Positions 1 through 12,573 of a DNA stretch of 64,000 nt are shown here, piece by piece. Each line of letters starts with the position of its first letter. The first letter of the stretch is position 1. Made by a program: the position numbers and the translations under genes. The notes under the pieces were generated by a model that made no database searches, had not been told where the DNA came from, and saw nothing but the letters and a program-made list of their open reading frames with translations. The DNA comes from Apodospora peruviana (Eukaryota; Ascomycota; Sordariomycetes; Sordariales; Lasiosphaeriaceae): the NCBI GenBank assembly GCA_033439685.1, contig JAUEDM010000002.1, positions 2,170,001-2,234,000 of the forward strand. The letters are read 5' to 3'.

Positions 1-3000
1 ACCAGGAGAGCGGGAAAAGGGGTAAAGGTGAGGTAGGTTCGGTCTAGGTCGGCGGTCTGACCTGTGTAGAGTGACATTCCTTTTGGGTAGATTTGCCACG
101 TTTTTTCTTCCCTTTTGGTGGTCTTGCCCCCTTTTGCGCGCGCGCGCGCACGCAGGCGTTGCGTTGCGTTTGGTTGATTCTTGCTACCTTAGTGGCGTTG
201 TAGTGCAGTCGGAGGAGAACCAGATATAACAAAAACTTGGGATTTGGCGGTCCGTGAGTTCGTTGATATTTTTTGATGATTATTTTCGGGGTTATTATAT
301 TTGATACCTATAGGGTTTGTTTTATTTTAATCTCTGTTGTTTCTGTCTGTGTTTGTGTGTGTGTGTGTGCGTGCGATGTGACTGATGTGACGTGGCTGTC
401 CGTTTAACTCTCTCTGTCTAGAAAGGTAGCTTAGGTCTGTCCATGGGAGGAGAGAAAGACGGTGTATGTATGGCTGTGATGGTCTTTTGACTGAGTGATG
501 AGTTTTTCAGACCAAAGCTGGTGTTGGTAAATGAATAGGGGACGTTTGATAGATAGGTATTTATTGACATGGTAGGAACCGGACCACCAGTGACGATACC
601 TACGGGCCAGTCAGTCAACATCATTGCGCCATCTATTTTCTCTGTTCGAAGGGCATGCCCATTCGCCAGCCAACGGGTACACGATCGTTGCGGGAACCAG
701 GACGCCCATTTCCGCTGTTGTCCAGCGATATACATTTACATAAGGTACGTACTCGCTGTCAGTCTCTACCTGGTACCTACCAAATGCCACCATATGTACT
801 TTGTAACTTATCAACGTCAGGTACCTAGGGTACCTAGACAAGCGAGCAAGCAACAAGCAAAGTTCACATTGGAACATCTTTACGTTCCCCTTCACAATTT
901 GCCAGTCTCTCTCTCTCCCCCTCTCAAAGCCATGTATCCTTTGGTTACTCCAAGCTGTTCTCTCTCCCCGCCTCCTCCTTTTCTTCCTTCCTCAGACCCT
1001 ACGGTATGGTAACTTACTCACTTCTCGGTCGAATCAACTTACTTTCCGTCTTTCCATGGGAAAACAAGCAGCCGACGAACGAACAACGGCGACGGGGATT
1101 AATCATCCACCCACACACCCACAGTTCAGTTCGATCATCCGATTTGGCTGTTTCCCTCGTTCCACAACATCATATAATAATGACGATGACGGTGGTGGAG
1201 ATAGGTCATCAAGCCCAGCAACAACCGAAAGAGGAAATAGAGAGAAGAAGAAATCTAGAAATCAACAACACGAACGATATAATCTATATCACAGCTCAGT
1301 TATAAGGTAACTACCTAGCTACACTAGTTATTAGCAATTCCGGCCGATACTTCTACATTCAAGAACGGCGACGCTGAGTCGAAGACAAACAAACCTTTAC
1401 CTACTCCCTGACCATGATCTTCTTGTCCATGATATCCTTTCTTTCGTTCCTGACAGTGCCTCCTCCGTATCACATGTAATATATGTTGCGTACAAGACCT
1501 CCCGAGCTTGTATTATACCGTAGGTAGCTCCGAGCGTACTGTGCTGCGTGAGTTTAGGTAGTAGTGTACCAATCCATACATCCTTCCAAGACTGTGTACA
1601 CACCGTAGTATTACGGATACTTTGAGTACCTAGCCCCCCTGTCTTTCTTACCTGTCCTTCCTGAACCGAACCGTTGAACGGTCAAGAAGTCCAAAAACGT
1701 GAAAACAAGGCAGGGATTGTCAAGTGTTACATTTCGGTACTTCTTTCCGCAAGCGCATTCAGGGGAGGGGAACGTTGAAGGGAACCGTTGCAGTACGTCC
1801 GGGGAAAGACATGGCTACCTGCTTCCCTGACAGAAGACAAAACAGTGATGCCATCAACAACACAATGAACCCATAGTGTGAGGTACCGTTGCATCGTCTT
1901 CTCCCCAACTCCGATGGTTAACTAGAGAAGAATAGGCAAAGGGAGCAAAGGGTTCCAGTCCTGTCCTGTCAAATACAGAACAAGAAAGAGGCCAGAGCCG
2001 ACAACGGCCTTGACCTAGATCAGACGAACAGGCTGGCGCAATCCATCATCATTCTTGCCCACCCGGCATCGTCGCCGCCGCTACGCGTGAGATAGGGCCC
2101 TGTTTGAATCAAACAAGCAAGCACAAACAACAAGCCTTGTCAGTTCAGTCAGTCCAGAAGTGTGCAGTTTCTGTGCCTTTGTGACCATCTTTGCTCCTCT
2201 CTTTATCACTGCGTTACAGCGAGGAAACGCCCAGGGAACCCAAAATGGTTCTCCCCTCCCCCTTCTTGGCGTAGGCTTTTTCATTGCCCGCCCGATGCAC
2301 CGAATGGTTTCCCATGTCTGGAATAGACCCCCTTGGTGGATGTTTCCCCTGGTTTGTCCACCGCGCCCCGCCCGACCATCCGGCTGCTCTTTTCGATACC
2401 CATTTGTGATGTACTTGACCGAACTGTATTTAGGTGCCTTTCTGGATTTTGTGAGCTCCTGGTCCAAACGAACGCGAAACTCTGGCTGATGGATACCGTT
2501 GCCAACTAAGCAAGGTCAGGCCCGGGCCGGCCGTTCATGAGAGGAACCCTAGTTCGAATGTACCCCGTCTGCCGAGGCTCGTCGTCGTCGACTTTGCAGT
2601 TGCAAGCGAGTGATAGCAGCCAGGAAGGGCTAAAGCTTCGTTGATGGGCCCTCCTGTCAAGCCTTGCAGTGGGGAGTGAGGAGGAGAAAAGAAGGAGGGG
2701 CCGCCATTGGGAGGGTAGGCACGAACTGGTTGGGGGGAGCGTGCCATCGTGGAGTGCGACCTTTCTCTTCTCTTCCTCTCTCTCTTTCTCAACTGACAGG
2801 CCCGGAGGCTACCGTACTAGCGGAGAAAACGACCCATCCATCCTCCCTCCACTTCCACGCTCGAGGCAGGCGATCAAAGGTGCGCCCCGCAGCAGATCTG
2901 AAGTGCGACGCTGGTCGTCGCTATGCACGGCGGTGCGCCGCTCCCATCGTTCCATCGAAGCCGCTGGCTGGCCACGATCTCCTTTGTTAGGAGGTCTGTA

Positions 3001-6000
3001 TGTATGTACGTGTGGCACTGACGAGTAACCCGTACTACTGCACCTCCAGTCCTTAGTATGTTTGAAAAGTGGAAATGACAACCACAGAAAATGAAAAGCC
3101 GCCTTTAGAGAAGACACATACAGTATAGCTCGCTCAACTCATCACTTCGTGTTGATGCGATATCGTTGTGTGCCAGCCTGCAGTGCTCTGTCCCTTGTCT
3201 GTCGTCTCTGGCCTCAGGCTTGCCTTCGTTTCTGGGCGTTCGGATCTCGGCTCGCCGTTTTTTCTCATTTCCTTGCTAGTGGCTTTTCTAGGGACGTGTT
3301 TTTTTTCGACAGTGGCGGCGGCCATGCTTCTTTGGGCTGAGGGAAATTGTGGTTATTAGGCGTCGACCATGCGCAGACAGCTTATCGGCGCCATTGTTGG
3401 CCATCCATACAGTGCAGCCAATGTACGACTCTCTCATTTCCCTCTCTGTCTTGACATCCTCATGGATGCATATTCCGTACAGTCGCTCGGATCTGAACAT
3501 GACAGCGGCCAAGGGAAAGATACACTTCCGAAGAGACTTGGCTTCTTGCCTTGCGTGGAGCCGTTCCACTCTTCCCTGCGAGGGTCATCGGCATCACGGC
3601 AAACAAGGGCTAGACGGAGCAACCAGCAGCAACAGCAGCAGGAGGTCTTTACTCTAAGTTGTTCATTCCAGTGTCTTTTACGTACGATATGTCTGTTCAC
3701 GTCCCGTCGCACTTATACAGTTGGGTTATGGACAGTACCCCGTATGTGTGTATGAAATGTACTTACTGTATATAAAACGCGAATGACGATTAGGTATTGT
3801 CTCGTCGCTCTCTGGGGTTTGCTGCTGCAAGTTCTCCGCCTCATCCAAGAATAACGGTGGCACGATCCAATCATGGGCGGTGTGTATAAATGACCGGCAG
3901 CCAAGAGTCCAAACTGACAGCTGTGAGGACTGGGTCTCCCTCCTCGGTGAAACCAGTGCTGTATAATTCCCATTCGTACACACTGCTCCATGTGCTGCGT
4001 GGATGGTGTAAATAGGGACAACCGTCTCGAGGTTTTGCCCACCAGCCTGGCCCAGGACTTCTGCAGCGCAACGGTCGCGAACGACCAGCAGCGGTGTCGT
4101 GGTGCGCTTCGCTCGCGTCCAAGGTTCAGGGAACAACCAAAACGGCAAGACAGGGGACAAAAAATGCGCCACGATCAGCGCAGCCGCACCTTGTTTTCCT
4201 AGCTGCCAATTGGGGGCCTCGATTGGTTGGTAGAAATGCAGCTCCGCTGAATCGGCCCTTCCAGGCTAAAGTCCTTCATCGAGCGCTGCAATAACGGGGC
4301 CCGTCTTATACGGGCTGCGGCAGACCCCGGATTCGCTGGGATGGTGTGCCCGTGGATGGGAGTGTTGCATGATTCTATCAAATAACATTCCCTCTCAAGG
4401 TTCTGACCGGTGTTTGTGTATAATGCTTCGTCACTGCTTCAATATGCTTTGCCCGGGCATGGATGGTTCTGGGGATGCCTGGCGGCAGCGGCCCGCTCGG
4501 AAACGACCAGTTCAGGGAACTGTTTTGCTTGCCGTACGATGACATCGTCACCGCTGTCGTTTTCAGCATCGCTGCTTCGCTGGCGACATCGCTCTCGCTT
4601 TTCACACAAGATGCTGCCGCTTTTCTGCTTCTAAGCGAGAGCTGGAAAGGGGCGCCAGGGTGTTGGTGTGGCCCATCGGCCTCCTGTTGGAATCCTCGAG
4701 CCATTCTGGTTGTGAAAAAGAAAACGGTAACTTTCTTGACCCGTAAATGGGCAAAAGCGCCATGTCTCGGGTGCCGTCACTCTCATGTCTCCGATGCAAA
4801 CCATCTTGCGGCTTGGGCTTTGCGGGGCATCTTCTTCGCCTGGATCCATGGTCAGGGAGACTTCCAACCCCGGGGAAGATGGGCGGTCAAAATTGCCTTT
4901 AATATTGGTTAATGGAAGGACCATACCCATAAGCCTTCTAGAATGTTTCTTCTTATTTTGCCGTCATAACCCGCGAAAGCGCTTCTTTCATGATCGACGG
5001 ACGGCCCTCTGTCACAAGTAGATTGATTTACTGAGTCCATCCCCAAGTCAAGCAAACGAGTTTCCAGGCTGCTGGACTGAGACGGCAGCTTATAGTGTGG
5101 AGATAGGGCTGCATAGACTTCACTTTTACCAAGAGTTGACAGCGACGCGGATCGATATCACCTGTTTCTTTACTTAGAAACCCGCAATATCGTAGCCGGC
5201 CCAGGCAAGCTGTCTTTCATGTAAATAATTTGAACGTGACACGGCAAGCAGGGAGCTGGGGTGCGTGTGGCTTCTGCTTCTGGACGGGAGGGAAAGGGGG
5301 GGTCTATAGCAGAGTCTTACCCACACCACCAACAGAGACCGCTTCCCTTGCGGTGTGGAGGGACGGGTGCGAAGACCATCGCCAATGTATTGGTGTATGG
5401 GGTATAGCGAGTGAAATCGGCCTGGGCCTCGGATGGGGTCGGCGGCAGATAAAGAAGCCGAAATATCATCATGCTACTCGACGTCGCCTAGAGGAGGAAG
5501 TCGGCGATTCCGCCATCTGTGACTCTTGAGCTTTTCCATCGGTCGATAGAGGGATTCTGTGGAGATTCGAGCATGGTGCAAGTAAAAGGAAGCGATCGAC
5601 GCATCATCCACGGCCCTCCCCCAACCCTGCGCATGAGTCTGTAGCAGAAATAGATGCGGAATAGTATTACTGTGTTAGACCGGTACGGGACATGGTAGGA
5701 AACAACTCCGATTTGTTTGTTGACGATGCTCCCACAAAGCGGGCAATAGTTCGGCAGCCGTGACTCGCATCATTACGGCAAGGCTGGAGGAAGACTAGGT
5801 GCGGGATCTTGCCCCATGGCACCGCTTGAGCAAGTTATGCCTGCCGTTTATAATGTGCTGGTGGCTTGGTATCTGTCAGGTGTGTGGTCGTCCCCGTCTG
5901 TTTCACTGTGAGGTTGATTTTCGCTAGCCATATTGCCATGATATAATAATCAACCATACTTGCCGAATCCCCAAAGAAAGGATGTCGGTATGCACAAGGT

Positions 6001-9000
6001 GTATACATATTCCAGTGAAGAGCGGTCGGGACACCGGTGCATCTTGATGATTGACGAGCCGGAACACTATTTGCCAGGGTCTAACTTGATTCGGAACCAT
6101 CCCACTCGCTCTCGGGCTTACTCGATCGGCTCAGGCCATGTCGAACAATTCTATTTGTGTGCCGAACCTGACTCGGCCTGTAAGTCCCCAAAGCTTGAGG
6201 ACGGTGGCACTCTCGCGCTCTTTGCCGTGAGATTATCGTGCTGCATGATGATTGAGCGATGACAATCTGGTGTTTGCGCGCTGCTTGGCTCAAGACCACG
6301 CCGCAGAAACGGGAAATGGGTCGCAGGAAGCACTTCTCGATTGAGCGGTGCTGCCCACAGTGGGGACCAGGATCTTCATCAAATGGGGTCTTCCACCGGA
6401 GGGCATGCTGAAAGGAGGCTAGCTTATCGACCCTGGCCGAAAGATTGCAACACCACATCTCGGCCAACCGCCGTCTTCGTCGTCAGGGCAGGCCCTAAGA
6501 GGCCCGGCTCGCCTGGCTCGATTCCCCGTGGATGTGAAAGCTTCACGAACGCCGGTTCTGATAGCCAGACGGCAGACGGAGAACTGTCGTCAGAGCCGCG
6601 GCCAGATATGACAGGTTCAAGCGTCCTACTGGGACTTTTGGACGTGTGTTTCTCGCCCAATCTCCGCCTCGGAGCTCCTAGCATCTGCTCCAGATGCATC
6701 ATGGCCTAGGAACCCCGCCATCACTAATTAGTGTAGGCAGGGTAGAGTCAAGCGTCGATCTGGCAGCGGGGTGGTTAGCACCACCAGGAGGTGATGAGAA
6801 CTGGTAGTCGGTACGGAATACCGGTACTCATAGCTGCTCGGTGTTGAACGGTCGCAGATGAACGAGAGCATCTAAGATTGGATTCGTGACTGCTGGGTGC
6901 CATTTCCAGCACACACAATCTGGCAACGACTTTCCCACAGCCAGGTTCTGTGTAACTATCGTCAGTTATATTGAGCCGACTACGGCGACTAAACCCATCG
7001 AAGCTGATTTCTGTGTTGTCGCCGAACAGTGTGTGTAGAAAAAACAGGCGAGGACGGGGAGGAGCAAGGATGATCTGTGGTTCTGGCTATATTGCAGCAC
7101 ATATAGGCCGCGTTGAGATGGATAGCAAGAAAGGAATAATTTCGGTCTGCAGCTTGATACCTAATATTGGCGCGCACCCCCCCTCCCATCCCATCTTGGC
7201 CAAGTTGAAGTCCTGTGCAGCATGACATGTGCAACCGCAAAAAAAGATCTGGGACCGAAGCGATATTCCTGCTCGACGTGGAAAGCGCTGAATATGACAG
7301 GTCGAGAGGACTGGCTTTTGTCGAGAAGTGCTCCTGGATGAACTGTTTTGTTTCCGGCAAGTGAGCGCGACCCGATTCACCAACCACCCAGAAAACGGTC
7401 ACTAGTTTGTACAAAGTACATAGCCACGGGCAGGGGCTGGCTTCCCCGTCTCCGAAAATGGTGTCCCTGCCCCAGAGACACTTGCCATATGGTGACATCG
7501 AGGCGTGAGACACGGGTCCTCGGCTGGAGAGACATCTCAACGGCTTTTCCAATGCTGCTAGCGGTTCTGTGGTAAGAAGGCAAGGCAAGGCCCGGCCCAG
7601 GAAACCCTTGCCAGTTCAATACAGACCGGATAACGTGCACCGAGGACTCAAGTTCGGACGACTCGGATCTACTGCTACTTGTGCGACGAGGAGCTGGCTG
7701 CTGGGCGGTCATTGATAGCGGATCGTCAGCACCAGGCTGCGGGACAGGCAGTGGACAGTGGCCAGCACTGCAGCCGGGCCAGGCAAGCTTGTCAGCAGGA
7801 CTGCAGTCGTCGTGATACAAGAGCTGCACGATGGCGCGACCGAGCCGTTCCTGGACTGTTGCTGTCGTGTCAGCAGCTTGCCGGCAAAGGGAGATGATGG
7901 AATTGATCGGGAGGATTGAAAGGAGCTGCCAGCGGTGAGCTTCCTTAGACCACCTACTACCGCGTATCGCATGCTGTGGTGTGGCACTTGCACTGGCCAG
8001 GTCACATCTTGGGCTGACAGATCTCGTGGAGTTCACGGCGAGGCCCCTGACTTGGCCCGATGCAATCGTGATTGTAACGTTCGCCAATGCACGGAGCGCG
8101 GACACGGTCGCAGCGGACAGCCACCGGCCATTGCCGGGTGGGGCCTTGGTTGTGACCGCGGACGCGTTCGACCAAGAGGAAAAAAGAAAAAGAAAAGTTT
8201 AAATCTTTTTGAGGACGACCAAGCACGCCCGGGGGACAAGGGTCTAGGGACGCCAGATGGGATGGGGCCGAAATGGCAAGGCCCAATGACTGCTGGAGTA
8301 GCCCGGGCTAACCCGGCCTGGAAGCCGGATGGACGGAGGGCGGACGCCAACAACGAAGGGAAGGAACAAGAAATAAAACGGCTTCCTTCCTTCCTGCTGA
8401 TGTGATGTGCATTGCCCGCATTCCGCATTCCGCATTGCGCCGGTAGTTCTGGGGCAGGTTAGACTGGGAACTGAGTGGCTGGCAGCTGGTCGGTGGTTTA
8501 CGGAGTACTCTCATTCCAATGGATGTCCATTAGGTCTTTTGTGGTGAGGATGGCTCCCGTCATTGCTCGTTCTTAAGTTTTTAGGACAAGCTGCATCAAT
8601 TACATCAGTTGCATTATCATGGGTCCACATTGCTCCATGCTGAATTGAATATGGAAGGCGCTGCTTGCGGGATGTGTCCCAACTGTGGGAAGGCGCAAAC
8701 TGTGAAGAGTGTTTTAATAAGAATAATATCAGAGGAAAGAAGAGCCTGGGAAAAGCGGCACTGGCAGCCACGAGCGGAACAGAGAGACGGACTGAGACGG
8801 ACTGAGACGGACAGCGACGACCGGGCTCGCTCTGCCTGTCTGGTTCTTTTTTAGAAACAAGTCCACACAGCCAGCGACAGCCAGACCTTCATTCGCCCAC
8901 AACTCGGACACTGACCCTTCCCCAGTCTGCACGGCAATATATTTACATTGGACACACACCTTCCAGCTGCACGTGTGGCCTCGGGACACCAGCTGCCGCC

Positions 9001-12000
9001 AAATGAGATCAGATGCTGTCTTGGAAAAGGAAAATCAAGAACTTCCAGACCACCAATCGAAAAGCAAGCCGTCTCCAGCCTTGGCACCATCCCTAGAAAC
9101 AAGTCCCTACATCCTGAAAGGTGGATCGAGATATCCGTAACCTGTAGCTGCAGCACTGCAGTCATTGCAGACTGACACTGCAAAGACAGTGCAGCCAGCC
9201 ACCAAGACGAGACGGCTCAGTGTCTGTGTCTGATGCGCGGCCATCTCCATCACAACCACGACAACTACATCGACACAATATTCCCATCTTCGAGCCACCC
9301 TTCCGTCGATTTTCCTCTGAGGAGTCTTTCTCCACCTCTGCCACCTGCACGAATGTCTCTGTTGTGCAAGCGAGCAGCAAGCACGTCCACAACGCTTTGC
9401 GGGTACCAAATACTTTTCGTGTCTCTCTTGCTTGTCATGCACCTACCTAGGAGATAGCTAGTTCGCTGCATGCACGATACAACAGAACCAGAGCATGCCA
9501 GAGACCTCAGCAAGTCACGGAACACAGCGAGCGCCTCCTCAGTTCGATGTCAGGACCTAGCCAATCAGACAGGTGCCCTTGCTGGTCGTGCAGACACCAA
9601 GAGCGACAAGCAGCGGCCAGTTCAAGCCACCACGGTTCACCTCCCGCGTGGCGTGGCCGGTCGGTGGTCGATGATGGTGTGGTGTGAGTGGGTGGTGTCC
9701 GTCGCTGCATCTCGGCCTCGTCCACTCACAGCCGTCCGTCCTTTCGACCTCTCGTCGCCTCGCCCATCTTATTAACCATGTTCCGTGTTTGCGCAGAGTC
9801 CTGCGTTCCCGCATCCACACACAGCCTGGCATGGTGCGTACATAAGCACTGGCTTTGTCGACGGCTCGCAGCGGCGTCCCATGCATGTCATTGGCATCGC
9901 TACACCACCTTAGCCTTCTTTTCAACGTAAGGTAGAGGGGTACCCGCGGCGCCAACGTCTAAGAGGTAGTACCACATATGTCTCCGACCTCTGGGTGGCA
10001 GCAAGCTAAAAGCAGGCTTGATTTGCCCTTTGTGAGCATGTAATGTTGATGCAGTGTCACCATACCCGATGCACATCTCAACCGCACACGGGTTCGCCAG
10101 TGGCAATCGATTGACTCGCGCACTCACTCTCACCATCTGGGAGGTGGCCTTTGCGCTCCCGAGCCGGGGGCCATGCTTAGGAATGGCGTCGTGGCCCAGG
10201 CACCACGGTCCCTTTCGAGAATGTCGTCAAGCGGCGCCGTTTTCTTACACGACACTACCTCCGCATTTTTGCACTGGCCTGGAGATGCGGATGCTCCAAG
10301 GGCTTCTTGTTCCCTGCCGACTGCACTGCAACCAGATCGGGCCACGCAAGAGAAGCCCTGGTCGACCCAGGCTCGACGTCTTCTGCCTAACTTTACGCTA
10401 CGAGAGGAGATACACATATAATCTCTTCAACATGGACAGGTGTACGGATATCGCACAAAACAATATCTCTCGGCTGCATCAGAACCAAGTGCCTGGGCTC
10501 CCGACCAGCGCTCGCTGTCGCCGTGGCTGTTCAGCTTGCCGAGACCTACGGAGCATAGCAATATACCTACCCCGAACAATGCCCCAGTCTGCCTACCGAT
10601 TAACCCACCTTCTTTTTCAGTCGTGCCCTTCGCCTGTCCTGTCTTCACACCTGAACGAGGTCAAATGAACACGGCGTTTGTGTTTCCTTCCTCGTTGAGA
10701 TACCAGCTGCTGAACATGATGTGGGGATTGTCTCGGCCGCCCCAGTGTCGTGCTGCCTCGTGTCGCTGCCCTTCCTCGTTATCATATCTCATCAAAGGAC
10801 GCTAGGTTGCGTCGCTACCTGTGATATCAGATGGCCAGACCTGCTCTGGGCCTGTCTGTCACGTTTCTCTGCCGCATCGCAATCGCATCTCGGCCAGCAC
10901 CCGGTGGCGGCTCCTCACACTGGCTGGTGATTTCGTTTAAATCGTCTGCCAATTGTGAGGTTCAAATGACGCCTTGCTAACGGTGGCCAAGTCATATATA
11001 TCAGCATCTGATATTGGTCCTGCTCGTGCCTCTTTGGGCAAGTCGCTGGCAACCTGGAAGCGCAAATACAAAGCGACAGGGATATGTAATTTTGTATTTC
11101 CCTTCTCGCCAGCCGAGCTTACTGGGGTCCGCTAGCCCTTTCCCGTACACCCCGGTCGATGGCAATCTCGTGAACCGATTTCCTCCCACCCCTCAGACGC
11201 CCATCCCGTCTGGCTCTGGAGGAGCCCTTCATCGGCGCGTTTATTGCCCAACGGTCTTCTAGAAAATTGCGGGTCGTGAGCTGCCCTCCCAGGGCCGTCG
11301 GAGGATTCTTGTTCTAATCAGATGCCCTGGCCCTTCACTTACATGGTTGATGACCGGGGGGAGGCCTTGCTGTTTGACCCTGGATTGGACGGAGGAGAGG
11401 GGGGCAGGAGGGGCGACGGCGGACGGTCCCATCTCGCTCTCCTCCCTTCTGATCGCTAGGCTTGGCTAGATGTGTGCCTCCATTCAACCCATGGCAGTTG
11501 CTATTCTGCTGCCCGTCAAGCCCCGTCAACAAGTCCGTTCCTCTTCCAGCTAGCAGGAGACGTCCTTCCAGGGTTGTTATGCAGCCATGGTGTCGTAGCT
11601 TTTTCTATTTTTCTCCCCCCGTTCGGCAGAGGGGCCACGGCAGCCGTCCCATTTGATCACACAAAAGCCTCTGGATATCATGTTTTTCATACAGTACAGA
11701 GTGCATAATACAGACAGACCCCTTCCCATACCTTTCTTTAAAAAACTTACACAGTCCTATGTAAGTACTCCGTGCTAGACTCCTCTGTCTGGCCTACTGC
11801 CGTCCCCGAAACCTGCTTGCCCAAAGCTTTCCTCGGCGTCTATCCCGGAATTGTCCCTCTTCTTCAGTCGCCAGATTAAGGAGAGCGCTGCATGCTCGTC
11901 ATCTCCTGGTATCCAGGTCATAGCAGCGCCTCATAAGGGGTTGTAATTACGGGTGTAGAAGCTTGGGCTCGTTGGGTTCAGTGACGATATCATGCCCCAT

Positions 12001-12530
12001 CTCGACTAGCAGGGCCGTGTGCTTCTGTCCGCCAGATCGACTCGTTTCCGAACCTCCTTCCCTATACGGTTGGGACGTTTCTGCACCATTCTGCAGGCCT
12101 GTTAAACACTTCCCTTCCTCCTACCACTTCATCCCTGAAAGCCGCTGCACCACTGGTGCGTGTGGTGGACCTCTTGGCCTTGCCTGGCTCCCTTGTCACC
12201 CCCGGGACAGTGCCGAAGCCTTTCACAAAACGGTCCCCCTCCAGCACCGGTCATATCGGTTTATACAAGTACACGGCGGCATCCTGCAACCTTGCCCAGC
12301 CGTGATTCGGTCATCCACCCTTTCTTCTAAAACAACACAACACGAAAAACAAAACACCTTGGTCTTCCAGACTCGGTCTCCCTTGAACCTATTGAGACTT
12401 TGCTGGACTGACATAGCACTTCCACCTCGGCAAGACAAGAGTATCCGGGGGAGAACTTCTTGAGACCTGGTGCGCGTGGCGACATTTTCCGAAGACGTTT
12501 GGGCTGCCTTTGGGGGAGAGGCATGTTCCC
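1..12530. other. Gene-free stretch upstream of the vib-1-like gene
   Basis: No open reading frame here shows a recognisable domain, codon bias or a plausible exon chain. The longest candidates are in the wrong composition context and lack family features. Visible simple structure includes an alternating GC run at 136-149, a GT microsatellite at about 353-370, a palindromic GGTACC/CCTAGG cluster at 819-838 and a 10-bp tandem repeat (unit GAGACGGACT, about 2.9 copies) at 8784-8812. The right-hand part must hold the promoter and 5' leader of the vib-1-like gene. Non-coding transcripts cannot be excluded from sequence alone. Confidence 0.6.
8784..8812. repeat. Short tandem repeat, 10-bp unit
   Basis: Almost three perfect head-to-tail copies of the unit GAGACGGACT lie in non-coding sequence. 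The copies are identical, which suggests recent slippage. No function is suggested. Confidence 0.85.
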
Positions 12531-12573
12531 ATGTCAACCACGGCAACATACGCGGTCACTATGGCAGAGCTGA
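12523..12573 (+). other. Overlapping upstream ORF at the vib-1-like start
   Basis: An ATG at 12523 lies 8 nt upstream of the proposed main ATG (12531) in a different frame. It opens a 16-codon reading frame that ends with TGA at 12571-12573, inside the main coding sequence and just after a second in-frame ATG at 12561. If the mature transcript contains it, ribosomes initiating here would miss the first main start. Its use depends on the real transcript start, which is not visible. Confidence 0.4.

Noticed and set aside
7377..8105. 242-codon open frame on the minus strand in the gene-free region
   Set aside because: It starts with GTG, shows no domain, signal or regular codon bias, and overlaps other equally long random frames.
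11963..12463. 166-codon frame just upstream of the vib-1-like gene
   Set aside because: Composition looks random and no family resemblance is visible; it is probably leader or promoter DNA.
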